Assembly: GCA_029237605.1 (NCBI GenBank) | Contig: JAQRGB010000001.1 | Span: 576,033-640,032 of the forward strand | Reading direction: 5' to 3' | Length of the DNA stretch: 64,000 nucleotides | DNA from: Candidatus Thiodubiliella sp. | GTDB lineage: Bacteria > Pseudomonadota > Gammaproteobacteria > PS1 > Pseudothioglobaceae | Part shown: positions 10,493 to 21,615 of the stretch, one piece after another | Numbering within the stretch: position 1 is the stretch's first letter | Layout: each line of letters starts with the position of its first letter | The notes under the pieces: model-generated | Told to the model about the DNA's origin: nothing | Database searches by the model: none | What the model saw: only the letters and a program-made list of their open reading frames with translations | Translations under genes and position numbers: made by a program

Positions 10493-11694
10493 TTATTCTT
10501 TAAATTTTTCAAATACTAGGCAAGCATTTGTACCGCCAAAACCAAAACTATTGGACATCACGCGATTGAGTGATTGAGTGATATTTTTTGGACAATTGGC
10601 ATATTTACTGCAGAACGACATGGCTACGATCCGACTTGTTTACAGATCATAAAATTATTTTGTAGCATTAATAGAGAGTAAATTGATTCGTTAACACCAG
10701 CAGCACCCAGTGCATGACCAGAGAGTGACTTAGTTGAGCTAATATTTGGAATATTGTCACCAAATACTATTTTAATGGCGCGTAATTCTGAAGCATCTCC
10801 AGCAGGAGTAGATGTACCGTGTGCGTTAATATAATCAATTGGTCCTTTGACAGTCGAAATAGCAAGTTGCATACAACGCATTGCACCTTCACCAGATGGA
10901 GCTACCATGTCATAGCCATCGGATGTTGCACCATAGCCCGTTAACTCCGCAAGAATGATTGCTCCTCGAGTCTTTGCGTGTTCTAATGATTCAAGTACTA
11001 ATGCACCGCCCCCGCCAGAAATAACAAAACCGTCACGATTTGCATCAAAAGCACGAGAAGCCTTTAAAGGAATTTTATTGTATTTAGAAGATAAGGCACC
11101 CATTGCATCAAACAACATAGTAAGTGACCAGTCTAACTCTTCACCACCACCAGCAAATACTACATCTTGTTTTCCCAACTGAATTTGTTCCATAGCATTA
11201 CCAATACAATGTGCACTGGTCGAGCAGGCAGAACTGATTGAATAATTAATACCTTTAATCTTAAATAAAGTAGATAGACAAGCGGAGGTCGTTGAGCCCA
11301 TGGTACGTGGCACACGATAAGGGCCAACACGTTTAATTCCCTTCTCTCTTAAGATATCTGCGGCTTCTACTATATTTTGATTGCTAGCACCACCAGAGCC
11401 CATAACAAGTCCTGTGCGCGGGTTAGAAATTTGAGTTTGACTAAGATTAGATTGCTTAATGGCCTCATCTAGTGCGAGTGCATTATAAATAGCAGCATCT
11501 GCCATAAAGCGTTTCATCTTCCTATCAATCACTGTACTTGAGTCAATTTCAGGTATTTGACCAGAAATATGAGACCTCAGTCCTAACTCGGCAAGTCGGA
11601 TCGTAGCCATGTCGTTCTGTGAGCCAAGGAGTTGTACAAAATTCGTACCTAAGCTAGAGACGATACCCATGCCAGTGATAACAACTCTATTCAT
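10493..11694 (-). CDS. fabB: 3-oxoacyl-ACP synthase I (FabB), with two adapter insertions
   Basis: FabB elongates saturated and unsaturated acyl-ACPs. In the sequence as given, Cys157 in [12 protein letters not shown], His292 in [11 protein letters not shown] and His327 in SGHALGAAG form the KAS catalytic triad. Two adapter pieces falsify it. One (11593-11641) inserts [14 protein letters not shown] after GTNFV and replaces about 20 native residues. The other (10611-10637) makes a false stop after MICK. Beyond it the true end, [24 protein letters not shown], is readable to TAA at 10493. The gene directly follows fabA and shares its last base with it. The true gene is probably complete. Confidence 0.94.
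10611..10637 (+). other. Embedded MGI/BGI sequencing adapter (site 7, in fabB 3' part)
   Basis: Twenty-seven bases, CAGAACGACATGG to CGATCCGACTT, equal the 3' end of the reverse-complement read-2 adapter. Native fabB is found on both sides. Confidence 0.96.
11593..11641 (+). other. Embedded MGI/BGI sequencing adapter with the second index (site 8, in fabB 5' part)
   Basis: The full 42-nt read-2 adapter (11593-11634) is followed by TACAAAA, the first seven bases of the reverse complement of the site-5 index. It lies in frame and yields a false peptide. Confidence 0.97.
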
Positions 11695-12200
11695 TACATT
11701 TTGCTAGTATCAGTAAATAAACCCACTTTTAAATTAGTGGCATCATAGATAATTTTACCATCAACTTCCATAGTAGCGTCCGCAACACCCATATAAAGTT
11801 TACGTGCAATGACACGAGATAGGTTAATCTTGTAAGTGACTTTTTTGGCATTAGGTATCACCTGCCCAGTAAATTTGATATCTCCACCTAGTGCCCGACC
11901 GCGACCATAGCCACCGATCCAACCTAAATAGAAGCCAATTAATTGCCACATTGCATCTAACCCTAAACATCCTGGCATCACAGGATCGTTATTAAAATGA
12001 CACTTAAAAAACCATAAATCAGGGTTAATGTCTAATTCTGCAATAATTTCACCTTTACTATATTTACCGCCTTCGCCTGAAATGTGGGTAATACGATCAA
12101 ACATCAACATTGGTGGCTGAGGTAATTGTGCATTATCAGAGCCAAATAATTCGCCGTTACCACACTTGATTAATTCTTTATAAGAAAAAGAGTTTTGCAT
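11694..12200 (-). CDS. fabA: 3-hydroxydecanoyl-ACP dehydratase/isomerase FabA
   Basis: FabA introduces the cis double bond of unsaturated fatty acids in the anaerobic FabA/FabB route. The protein has 168 residues (E. coli 172). His68 and Asp82 in [21 protein letters not shown] are the active-site pair, and [12 protein letters not shown] is the family N-terminal motif. It is immediately followed by fabB, the usual fabAB operon. Undamaged. Confidence 0.97.
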   Translation of the reverse strand: MQNSFSYKELIKCGNGELFGSDNAQLPQPPMLMFDRITHISGEGGKYSKGEIIAELDINPDLWFFKCHFNNDPVMPGCLGLDAMWQLIGFYLGWIGGYGRGRALGGDIKFTGQVIPNAKKVTYKINLSRVIARKLYMGVADATMEVDGKIIYDATNLKVGLFTDTSKM

Positions 12201-12243
12201 AGTTTTTGTTTGTTAAAATTTTTTATATTATACCTGATTTGGC

Positions 12244-13398
12244 TTATATTTTTATATCTGCTATTAAGTCATCAATATCTTCTAAACCTATTGAGAGCCG
12301 AATCAACCCATCAGTAATATTAACGCTTAGTCTTTCTTTATCTGTTAAACGACCATGTGTAGTAGTTGCTGGGTGGGTAATAGTAGATTTTGTATCGCCT
12401 AAATTAGCAGTAATAGAGAATATTTCAGTGGCATTAATTAATTTAAATGCTGCAATTTTACCACCTTTTACTTCGAACGATACAATGCCACCAAATCCTA
12501 ATTGCTGTGTTTTCGCAAGTTGGTGATGTGTATGAGATCTTAAGCCTAAATAATATACTTTTTTTATTTGTGGTTGAGCTTCTAACCAAGTTGCAACTTT
12601 GAATGCATTATCACAATGTGCTTTCATTCTAAGATTAAGTGTATCTAAGCCCTTTAACACAATCCATGCATTAAAAGCACTTAGGCTAGGACCTGTTGTA
12701 CGAGCAAAGTTACTTATCTGTTCAATAATTTCTTTATTACTCAATACTGCACCTGCCAAGCAACGCCCTTGCCCATCAATATATTTAGTTGCTGAATGTA
12801 TGACAATATCTGCGCCTAAAGAAATAGGGGTTTGTAATGCAGGGCTTAAAATTGCATTATCCACTGATAATAAAATATCATTAGGCTTGCTAATTTTACT
12901 TAGCATCGTGATATCTACTACCTCACCTAATGGATTAGACGGAGTTTCTAATAAAAATAATTTTGTGTTATCTTTAACAGCATTTTTCCATTGAGATAAA
13001 TCACTTAAATCAACATAAGTAACAGCAATATTAAACTTTTTAATAATAGTATTAAGTAGCACAATTGAGGTGCCGAACATATTGCGAGAAGCAACAATAT
13101 GTTCGTTGGGTTTAACTAATGCCATGATAGTGGCAAAGATTGCCGCCATACCAGATGAAGTAGCTAGACAAGTTTGAGCACCCTCAAGTGTGGCTAATTT
13201 TTTCTCAAAAGCAGCAACTGTAGGATTAGTAAAACGTGCATAGATATTACCCGGCTCTTCTTTAGAAAATATTGCAGCTGCCTGTTCTGCAGAGTCAAAT
13301 TTAAAACTAGAGGTCATAAAAATTGCCTCAGAATGCTCTTGCTCATTAGTAGACTGGTAGCCTTCACGTATTGCTTTGGTATCAAATTTGTTGCACAT
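12244..13398 (-). CDS. metZ: O-succinylhomoserine sulfhydrylase (MetZ)
   Basis: A PLP enzyme of the Cys/Met metabolism family, 384 residues. It most likely makes homocysteine from O-succinylhomoserine and sulfide. The PLP lysine is in HSATKYIDGQGRCLAGAV, and the DGQGR form following the lysine is typical of MetZ rather than MetB or MetC. Other marks are IYARFTNPTVAAFEKKLA and the C-terminal LIRLSIGLEDIDDLIADI. Direct sulfhydrylation fits a sulfide-rich cell. MetE and MetR elsewhere in the window complete methionine synthesis. Other trans-sulfuration activities cannot be excluded from sequence alone. Confidence 0.9.
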   Translation of the reverse strand: MCNKFDTKAIREGYQSTNEQEHSEAIFMTSSFKFDSAEQAAAIFSKEEPGNIYARFTNPTVAAFEKKLATLEGAQTCLATSSGMAAIFATIMALVKPNEHIVASRNMFGTSIVLLNTIIKKFNIAVTYVDLSDLSQWKNAVKDNTKLFLLETPSNPLGEVVDITMLSKISKPNDILLSVDNAILSPALQTPISLGADIVIHSATKYIDGQGRCLAGAVLSNKEIIEQISNFARTTGPSLSAFNAWIVLKGLDTLNLRMKAHCDNAFKVATWLEAQPQIKKVYYLGLRSHTHHQLAKTQQLGFGGIVSFEVKGGKIAAFKLINATEIFSITANLGDTKSTITHPATTTHGRLTDKERLSVNITDGLIRLSIGLEDIDDLIADIKI

Positions 13399-13620
13399 AA
13401 TTTTTTTTATTGTAATCTATTCTTTGAAATTTTAGTATAGTTTTTTGTTTTTCAAAATACGTCTATTTTTTAGCTATATAAGTTGTTGCATTGCTGTTAT
13501 CAAAAAATAAGTCAAGCACAATATTGCCATAATTCAACCCAAGCATTATAATTATTAAATTAATCTAAATAAGCTACACTTCCGGCATTTGAATATAAAA
13601 TTATTCTACGTCATTACAAG

Positions 13621-15116
13621 TCAATTCTGAATTCTTATTGGTGTTATTTTTTTCTTAGTAGAGTTATAGCGCAAATCTTCAATGCCTTGTAGATAATTTT
13701 TATCAATATCTTTAGTGACATATTTACCATTAAAACAAGAACAATCAAACTCAGTAATATTTATATTTCCTTGTTTGACACACCAAATTAAATCATCTAA
13801 ATCTTGATAGATAAGCTTGTCAGCACCAATGGTTTCGCATATTTCATCAGTATTCTTATTATGTGCAACAAATTCTTTATTACTTGCCATGTCGATACCG
13901 TAAACATTTGGATAACGTACCGCTGGAGATGCTGAGGCAAAAAATACTTTTTAGCGCCAGCGTTACGCGCCATTTGTACAATCTGCTTACTAGTAGTACC
14001 GCGCACAATAGAATCATCAACTAACAAAACATTCATGTCTTTAAATTCAAGCTCAATAGCGCTTAATTTTTGGCGCACAGATTTTTTTCTCTGTTTTTGT
14101 CCTGGCATAATAAAGGTACGTGCAATATAACGGTTTTTGATTAATCCCTCGGAGTATTTAACTTTAAGTTTTTGTGCTAATTTTAGAGCCGATACTCTTG
14201 AAGTATCTGGGATTGGAATAACTACATCTATTTGCTCATTAGCCCATTGTTGATGGATTTTTTCTGCTAATTTTTCACCCATTCTTAAGCGTGATTTATA
14301 TACCGAAATATCATCAATCACTGAATCTGGGCGAGCAAAATACACAAATTCAAATATACAAGGTGAATATTTATTTATACTTGAGCATTGTTGTGTAAAG
14401 ATATTACCTTGTTTGTCAATAACAATTGCTTCGCCAGGTGTAATATCTCGAGTGATTTCATATCCTAACGCGGTAAGTGCCACACTTTCTGAAGTAAGCA
14501 TATATTTAACACCACCAGCAGTTGTCCGTTTTCCTAAAATAAGTGGGCGAATGCCATTTGGATCACGAAAGCCAAAAATACCATAACCTGGGATCATGCC
14601 AACTACTGCATAAGCGCCACGCACACGTTTATGAACTTGAGTAATTGATGTGCAAATATCTTTTTCGTTTATACGTTGTTTTCCTAATTTTCCTAATTCA
14701 CCAGCAAATATATTTAACAGAATTTCAGAATCAGAGTTTGTGTTGATATGACGCAAATCTTGTTCAAGTAATTCTTGTGACAATTTCTTAGTATTAGTGA
14801 GGTTTCCGTTATGTGCGAATGTAATGCCGTAAGGTGAATTTACATAAAAAGGCTGTGCTTCCGCACCAGAAGAGCTGCCAGCAGTTGGGTAACGCACATG
14901 ACCAATGCCCATATTCCCCAACAGTCCAGCCATATGTTTTGATCTAAAGACATTTCTAACTAAGCCATTTGACTTACGCATATAAAAACGACCTTTATGA
15001 GAAGTAACGATGCCTGCAGCATCTTGCCCACGATGCTGCAGAATGGTTAGAGCGTCATAAATATAAAGAGCGGTATTTTTTTTAGTGGTAGATAAAATTC
15101 CAACAATGCCACACAT
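13621..15116 (-). CDS. purF: Amidophosphoribosyltransferase (PurF), with one homopolymer frameshift
   Basis: PurF catalyses the first step of purine synthesis. Cys2 (MCGIVGIL) is the glutaminase nucleophile, and [15 protein letters not shown] is the PRPP-binding loop. The frame slips at T5 on the plus strand (13948-13952). One extra base turns [10 protein letters not shown] into [22 protein letters not shown], the PurF sequence, which joins the segment [11 protein letters not shown] onward to the stop at 13621. The restored length is 498 residues (E. coli 505). It lies 3 bases downstream of cvpA, the classical cvpA-purF operon. The break is most likely a sequencing deficit. Confidence 0.93.
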
Positions 15117-15119
15117 AAG

Positions 15120-15974
15120 CTATTTCCTAGTTTTTTTGATGAATAATAAATATTTTGCTAATTCAGGCTTAATATTTGTAGCTACATCTTGAAAATTTTT
15201 AAGTGAGTTTTTAGACGCAATCCAAAAATATTGTTTTGATATAAAGTTATTACTTTGTAATACTAAAACGATGATAATGATAAACGTAAATCCCTTGAAA
15301 AGCCCAATAATAGCAACCCATATTTTACTCATTACGGTATTGATTTCACGTGCATTGAGTACAATATTCACGTTATGTAAGCCATTTAAAATTATTTTAA
15401 AAAATGATTTTAAATGGCAAGATTCTTGTGGGTTGATTGAAATATTAAGTACATATTTCAGTAGTAAAATAGTGCTAGTAATAATGGCAAATATAAGAAT
15501 AAATGACAGTTCAATTCGTAGCGCATTATTAATAACAAGATGTTTTATCGGGTCAAAACTAGCAAAAGAACTTGTGTAATGCCAACTGATAAGTATGTTA
15601 GCTATAAAGAATACCAACAAAACAAAAGGTTTGTTCAATATACAAGGTCTTTCAACTTCTGATGAGATAGCCATTAACTTATATATTACTTTTCTAACTA
15701 TTAAAATAACAATAAAAATCACACCAAAAGAAACAGCAAGTTGTGATTGATGAGAATCCAGCGACCACTTGATAATTTCCAAATTAGAGAGTTTTTCGTA
15801 GAACAACCAGGCGATAAAAATTGCAATTATTAAAAATGATAGGTTAGCCGCTTCTATGATCAGTCCACGCTTAATGCCAAACCCAATAAAGAAAAGTAAA
15901 ATTGCTATCGTTAGCCAATCAAACCAAACTAACAGCCTAATTGCTTCACTAATACTTGTAATAATTTCTTCCAT
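15120..15974 (-). CDS. cvpA: CvpA family membrane protein
   Basis: This protein has 284 residues with several membrane helices: LTIAILLFFIGFGIKRGLII, LAVSFGVIFIVILIVRKVIY, FVLLVFFIANILISW and FTFIIIIVLVLQ. The start FDWLTIAIL...KRGLI and the late VAIIGLFKGF match CvpA, which is linked to colicin V production and envelope homeostasis. The position upstream of purF supports this strongly. It is clearly longer than usual CvpA (about 160-190 residues). The extra length lies in the middle, between the second and last helical blocks. Confidence 0.75.
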   Translation of the reverse strand: MEEIITSISEAIRLLVWFDWLTIAILLFFIGFGIKRGLIIEAANLSFLIIAIFIAWLFYEKLSNLEIIKWSLDSHQSQLAVSFGVIFIVILIVRKVIYKLMAISSEVERPCILNKPFVLLVFFIANILISWHYTSSFASFDPIKHLVINNALRIELSFILIFAIITSTILLLKYVLNISINPQESCHLKSFFKIILNGLHNVNIVLNAREINTVMSKIWVAIIGLFKGFTFIIIIVLVLQSNNFISKQYFWIASKNSLKNFQDVATNIKPELAKYLLFIKKTRK

Positions 15975-16030
15975 TATTATTTTTATAATTGCTTATAAGT
16001 AATTATAATTTTACAATATTTTATCATACA

Positions 16031-17251
16031 TTATTCAAGCACTTTTAGCGCATCGGCAACAATATAAAAAGAACCAAAAATAACAATGCGTTCAACTTGT
16101 TTAGCATTGAGCGCTTGATAAATTGCTGATCGCATATCGTCACAAATTTTTATTCTACTTGATAAATTAAACTTTTTTGTTAAATTTTGCATAGTAATTG
16201 CACGATTAACCCGTAAAGGAGGTAGCAACCACTCATCAATAAGTGGCGCAATAACGCTAATCATTGATTCAATATCTTTGTCCTGTAGTGCAGAAAAAAT
16301 AGCGACAGTTGACTGTCTATTTTTCTTAAGTTCATTAGCCAAAATTTGAACTGCCGCCACATTGTGCGCGACATCCAAGATAACAGTTTTATCGTTAATG
16401 ATTTTGACCTGTAGGCGACACAGTAATTTGGCTTTTTCAATACCTTTAGATAGTTGATTTTGATTGACAAAAAATACAGACTGCAATTCATTCACCACTT
16501 TAATTGCGAGCGCAGCATTGTATCTTTGATGTTCACCCAACAAGCCAATAGTGCCAATATAAGGCGTATCAACAAATGTTAGTAATGCAGTACAACTCTT
16601 GGCATATTGGGCAATTGTAATTGGTGGATTTAACTCACCACAGATACACGGGGTGTTTTTACGCATAATACCAGATTTTTCTAATCCTATTTTTTCACGC
16701 GTATCGCCTAAGTAATCAGTGTGATCTAATGCAATGTTAGTAATGACAGCTACATCGCTATTTATCACATTGACAGCATCAAGCCGCCCACCTAGTCCAA
16801 TTTCTAATACGGCAATATCTACTTTTTCGTTAGTAAAAATAATTAGTGCCGCTAAAGTAGAAAATTCGAAATAAGTTAAAGAAATGTCATTCCTAGCTTG
16901 TTCAATTGTTGCAAATGCCATGCATATTTTCTCATCACTAACTTGCACGTCATTAATAACAAAGCGTTCATTATATTTAAGAATATGTGGTGAAGTAAAC
17001 GCAGCAATATTGATATTTGCCTGTTGATAAATACTACTAATAAAAGCAATAGTCGAACCTTTGCCGTTTGTGCCTGCAACTGTAATAACTTTAAAAGGAA
17101 CACCTTGCGGAAAGAGTTTTAGAAAAATTTTTTGGACGCGTTCTAACCCTAAGTCAATTTCTTTTGTCACAGAACGACATGGCTACGATCCGACTTCTTG
17201 GTAATTTAGCCAATCATCTAGTGTTTTAAGAGTGCTTTTTAATCTTCCCAA
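16031..17251 (-). CDS. folC: Dihydrofolate synthase/folylpolyglutamate synthase (FolC), N-terminus hit by adapter
   Basis: FolC adds glutamate to dihydropteroate and folates. The P-loop VAGTNGKGSTIAF, the Mur-ligase-like metal segment VLEIGLGGRLDAVN and ITNIALDHTDYLG, and LDVAHNVAAVQIL are all present. Native sequence from TKEIDLGLERVQKI onward is intact. Upstream, adapter at 17167-17196 separates it from the true N-terminal part, LKTLDDWLNYQ, encoded at 17197-17228. No ATG precedes that part in frame. A TTG at 17249-17251 overlapping the end of fxsA is the best start visible. The gene follows fxsA directly. Confidence 0.88.
17167..17196 (+). other. Embedded MGI/BGI sequencing adapter (site 9, in folC)
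   Basis: Thirty bases, TCACAGAACGACATGG to CGATCCGACTT, equal the end of the reverse-complement read-2 adapter. It divides the N-terminal LDDWLNYQ of FolC from TKEIDLGLERV. Confidence 0.96.
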
Positions 17252-17665
17252 AACTCACCTTCAATGGCGTCATCATTTTTCATTATCTTTTGTTTTTGTT
17301 TTTTTGTTCGCATTGTAGTAAAAACTCGGTTGGCATTTTTCTCTAAAAAATGTGTCAGAAAAAATGCTCTACTCCAAGGCATTAACCCTAATAAGCCAAT
17401 AAAATCTGTAATAAAACCAGGTGTTAGAAGCAATATGCCTGATATCATAATCACCACACCTTCTAACATTTCAAATGATGGGTTGCTTCCTTGTATAACC
17501 GCTTTTTGTACTTTTTGTAGTGTGTGCAAGCCTTGTTGTTTTAATAGGTAAGAGCCAATAAATGCCGTGATAATTACTAGTAATACTGTATTGCCAGCGC
17601 CAATTGAACTACCTACCGTCATCAATACATATAATTCTACAAGTGTTGCAATAACAAAAATTGAA
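17239..17665 (-). CDS. fxsA: FxsA family membrane protein, N-terminal codons replaced by adapter
   Basis: A membrane protein of the FxsA family (in E. coli linked to phage F exclusion; wider role unclear). Native sequence begins FSIFVIATLVELYVLMTVG, the FxsA N-terminal helix. It continues with NTVLLVIITAFIGSYLLKQQG and the family mark LLLTPGFITDFIGLLGLMP, and ends GEFWED. The first residues are gone: an apparent start MASD at 17679 is translated from adapter. Only a few N-terminal residues should be missing. folC lies directly downstream. Confidence 0.85.
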
Positions 17666-17695
17666 AAGTCGGAGGCCAAGCGGTCTTAGGAAGAC
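17666..17695 (+). other. Embedded MGI/BGI sequencing adapter (site 10, between trmB and fxsA)
   Basis: Thirty bases of the read-1 adapter, AAGTCGGAGGCC to AGGAAGAC. It supplies a false start codon for fxsA and touches the last base of the trmB stop. Confidence 0.97.
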
Positions 17696-18367
17696 TACCT
17701 GTTAATAAAAATTAAATCCCAAATCACATGCCCTAGTCTATTACCACGTTTTTCAAACTTACTCAAAGGACGACATTCAGGTCTCGGTGTATAAGTATAA
17801 ACTTTTTGTGTGTTTTTAAAGTTTTTATTCGTTTCTAACGTTTTCATCATATGTTGTGCATAATCTTGCCAATCAGTTGCCATATGACAAATACTACCAA
17901 CTTTTAATTTCTTAGTCAATATATTTAAAAAATTATGTTGTACAATTCGACGTTTATGATGTTTTTTCTTGTGCCAAGGATCAGGAAAAATAACTGTAAT
18001 AAATTTAAAGAATTATCTTTAATATTATTTTTAAAATCTCAACGGCATCTCCTTTTATTACTTTTAAATTTTTAAGTTGCTTGATGTCTGCGTTATTAAT
18101 TAGACGTCCAATCCCTGCTTCATAAACTTCAATTCCAATATAGTTTAACTGTGGATTTTGCTCAGCCATCTTAATAAGAGTGTCACCATTACCAAAGCCA
18201 ATTTCCAACACCACTTCGTTATTATTATTAAAAACCATGGCAAAATCTATGATGTCTGTAGCTTCTAAGGCATACCTATGCCATAAATTAGTTAATCCCT
18301 TTTGTTGTGATGGAGTTAGTCTGCCTGAACGCCTAACAAAACTTTGGATTTTTCTAAGATTTGTCAT
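17695..18367 (-). CDS. trmB: tRNA (guanine-N7-)-methyltransferase TrmB, with two homopolymer frameshifts
   Basis: TrmB makes m7G46 in tRNAs. The N-terminal part has RRSGRLTPSQQKGLTNLW and the SAM site VLEIGFGNGDTLI. The frame slips at T5 on the plus strand (18028-18032) and again at A5 (17986-17990). Restoring one base to each gives [32 protein letters not shown], with the TrmB motif [14 protein letters not shown], which joins the C-terminal part ending VIWDLIFINR. The corrected length is about 224 residues, normal for TrmB. Two under-called runs 40 bases apart fit a consensus error better than decay, but decay cannot be excluded. Confidence 0.88.
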
Positions 18368-18381
18368 TAAACAATAAGCTT

Positions 18382-19188
18382 TTATATCGTTATATTTTTT
18401 CTAACTTTTAAATACAACTCATCAAAAAGACCTGTTATTTCTTCATCCATTCCTATATTTTTTAGCATCTTATCTAAATCCATATAATTAATAGTAAAAA
18501 ATTCTTCAAACAACTTTTTACCTCTGTAAATATTTTTCTTTTTTTGGAATATAAATATTACATTTTAGTTTTTTTTGAGTTAAATAATAAAGAATTGGTT
18601 TAAATATTTTTCTATCATAAATTTTAAGAATATTACAAATGCCAATATAAGATTTTAAAAATTTTCTATTTATATCTTCATACTTACCAGTATCGTGGTC
18701 ATCGTTATATTTCACTTCTAAGTAAAAATATTACCATCTGTTGTGCAAAATAAAGCATTTATATCGTGTTTTTTAGTATTATTTACATTTTTTTCTTTTG
18801 TGCTTTCCTATATCCTCAAACACTTATCAATCAATCAATTGAATTTACTTAATATATTGGCTTCATTAAGATTATTATTCTAACAATTAGCCAGATATTT
18901 ATTTATTAAATCATTACTATTTTGAGTGATTGGCAATATAATTTTTTTAGATAAATTTCTATTAATTATTAAATGATTTTCATTCTTTATAATTTCATGT
19001 AATAATTTTTCTACAAAATTACCAAACTGTATATTCATTGATTGTAACAACCCACTAAAATTCTGTACCTTATGGGAATAAAATGTATTTTAACCTTATG
19101 TTTATGAACTAAATGAGTTATCTTTTTCTCATTAGATGTATTTTTTATTAAAGCAAAAATTGCTTGCTTAATAAATTTTTTAATATTA

Positions 19189-19196
<8 letters not shown>
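18382..19196 (-). pseudogene. HinfI-like type II restriction endonuclease relic
   Basis: Reading from ATG 19196 gives MDNNIKKFIKQAIFALIKN and ITHLVHKHKVKIHFIP, then frame changes. Further on come LLQSMNIQFGNFVEKLLHEI, KKHDINALFCTTDGNIF and LEVKYNDDHDTGKYEDINRKF, ending LYLKVRKNITI at 18382. The EVKYNDDHDTGK segment resembles, from memory, the catalytic region of the HinfI (GANTC) endonuclease family. At least three frame changes and several stops are seen, including one at A5 18724-18728 of the homopolymer type. Some stops (LANC*, FN*L) are not of that type, so real decay is likely. It overlaps the methylase relic by 8 bases. Confidence 0.65.
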
Positions 19197-19914
<718 letters not shown>

Positions 19915-19949
19915 TCTATTTATTTTATTATTTTAAAATCAATATAGCT

Positions 19950-20720
19950 TTAAATTTCATAGTTTAAAATTAATGGCGCATGATCAGAAAACTTTTCATC
20001 CTTATAAATATTTGCATTTTTAACCGTGCCTTTGAGATTTGGGGTGAGAATTTGATAATCAATGCGCCAGCCAACATTATTTGCCCAAGACTGCCCACGA
20101 TTACTCCACCAAGTATACTGAGCATATTCTTGATTTATTTCACGAAAACCATCGATGAAGCCGACTTCAAAGAATAACTTATCTAGCCAAGCGCGCTCTT
20201 CTGGTAAACAACCTGAGTTCTTTTGGTTGGCTTTCCAATTTTTAATATCTCTTTCTTGATGTATGATATTCACATCACCACAAATAATTACCTTTCGACC
20301 ATCTGTTTTGAGTTTTTTCAAATATGGCATAAATCGCTCAGTTAAAAACTCCATTTTTAAATCTTGGCGTTCTTGTTTGGCACTGCCTGAATGTATGTAA
20401 ATTGAAATAACCGAGAAATCTTTGAAATCAGCTTGAACAAACCTCCCTTCAAAATTAATATCATTCCATGGACTTTGTTTCATGATTTGGACTGGCATTT
20501 GTTTGCTAAAAATTGCTGTACCAGAATAGCCTTTTTTCTCAGCAGGCCGATAGAAACAATAGTATTCTTTTGGATAAAATCGCTCATCCAACTGGTTTTC
20601 TTGTGCTTTAATTTCTTGTAGACAAACTACATCTGCATCTTGAGTTTTTATCCAGTTAAAAAAACCTTTTTTCTCAGCTGCACGAATGCCATTAACATTA
20701 GTAGTTATAATTTTTATCAT
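19950..20720 (-). CDS. xthA: Exodeoxyribonuclease III (XthA family)
   Basis: An AP endonuclease/3'-exonuclease of base-excision repair, 256 residues. Motifs include NVNGIRAAEKKGFFNWI, the metal residue in CLQEIKAQE, the catalytic GDVNIIHQERDIKN block, and SDHAPLIL near the C-terminus with the catalytic His. It starts at ATG 20720 and is complete. It stands alone between the restriction-modification relics and the divergent pyrE. Confidence 0.94.
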   Translation of the reverse strand: MIKIITTNVNGIRAAEKKGFFNWIKTQDADVVCLQEIKAQENQLDERFYPKEYYCFYRPAEKKGYSGTAIFSKQMPVQIMKQSPWNDINFEGRFVQADFKDFSVISIYIHSGSAKQERQDLKMEFLTERFMPYLKKLKTDGRKVIICGDVNIIHQERDIKNWKANQKNSGCLPEERAWLDKLFFEVGFIDGFREINQEYAQYTWWSNRGQSWANNVGWRIDYQILTPNLKGTVKNANIYKDEKFSDHAPLILNYEI

Positions 20721-20835
20721 CGAAATAATTTTATACTCAAATCCAAATGTAAAAAGCGTAAAGATAGTATAATTAATTATTCCACTTATGTTTATAAAAA
20801 ATATTAGCTTTATTTGTTGATTAAGTGATAATTTT

Positions 20836-20865
20836 TTGAATATAAATAGAACAAGATGTTATGCT
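20836..20865 (+). promoter_or_regulatory. Candidate sigma-70 promoter of pyrE
   Basis: TTGAAT (20836-20841), an 18-base spacer and TATGCT (20860-20865), with TG one base ahead of the -10 (extended -10 form). It lies 43 bases before the pyrE start. In AT-rich DNA such pairs are common, so this is tentative. Confidence 0.4.
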
Positions 20866-20908
20866 AATTTGTTATTTTTATGTTTTGGCTTGAATAGCAG
20901 GAAAAACT

Positions 20909-21547
20909 ATGAAACAATACCAAAAAAACTTTGTAGATTTTATGTTAGAAATTAACGCACTTAAATTTGGTAAATTTACTCTGAAATCTGGACGTATTAG
21001 CCCTTATTTTTTTAATGCAGGCGCATTTAACACTGGTGAACATCTTTCAAAATTAGGTAAGTTTTATGCACAAGCTATTCAAGAAAATGGTATAGATTTT
21101 GATATGCTCTTTGGACCTGCTTATAAAGGGATACCATTAGCAATCGCCGTAGCCATGACATTAAATGATAGTTTTAACAAAAATGTACCATATAGCTTTA
21201 ATCGTAAAGAAGCCAAAACACATGGGGAATGTGGTGATATTGTTGGACATCAACTTAAAGGCAATATTTTAATTATTGATGATGTAATTACTGCTGGCAC
21301 CGCCATTCGCAAGGCGATAGATATTATTGATGCAAATGGAGCTAAAGTTAAAGGTGTAATTGTCGCCATTGACCGTCAAGAAAAAGGCAATGGGAGCACC
21401 TCAGCTATTCAAGAAGTTGAGAGGAATTTTGGCATTCAGGTATTAAGCATTATTAACTTATCACACCTTGTTGATTATCTAAAACAATGCAGAGACCAGG
21501 AAATGATTAGACGTATTGAAATGTATCGCAGTCAGTATGGGGTTTAA
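20909..21547 (+). CDS. pyrE: Orotate phosphoribosyltransferase
   Basis: PyrE makes OMP from orotate and PRPP in pyrimidine synthesis. The protein has 212 residues (E. coli 213). The N-terminal [19 protein letters not shown] and the PRPP loop [17 protein letters not shown] are diagnostic. GKNYEE-type lysine contacts are represented by [15 protein letters not shown]. An AGGA site lies at 20899. It converges with comM. Confidence 0.97.
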   Translation: MKQYQKNFVDFMLEINALKFGKFTLKSGRISPYFFNAGAFNTGEHLSKLGKFYAQAIQENGIDFDMLFGPAYKGIPLAIAVAMTLNDSFNKNVPYSFNRKEAKTHGECGDIVGHQLKGNILIIDDVITAGTAIRKAIDIIDANGAKVKGVIVAIDRQEKGNGSTSAIQEVERNFGIQVLSIINLSHLVDYLKQCRDQEMIRRIEMYRSQYGV

Positions 21548-21615
21548 AAAATAATTATAAAACGACGCTATGGGTTTTAACTATCTTTTAATTTTATTAC
21601 ACACCTGTTTATAAT

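Noticed and set aside
10611-11694. Truncated FabB as a genuine pseudogene
   Set aside because: The conserved C-terminus is encoded right after the adapter, so the truncation is artificial.
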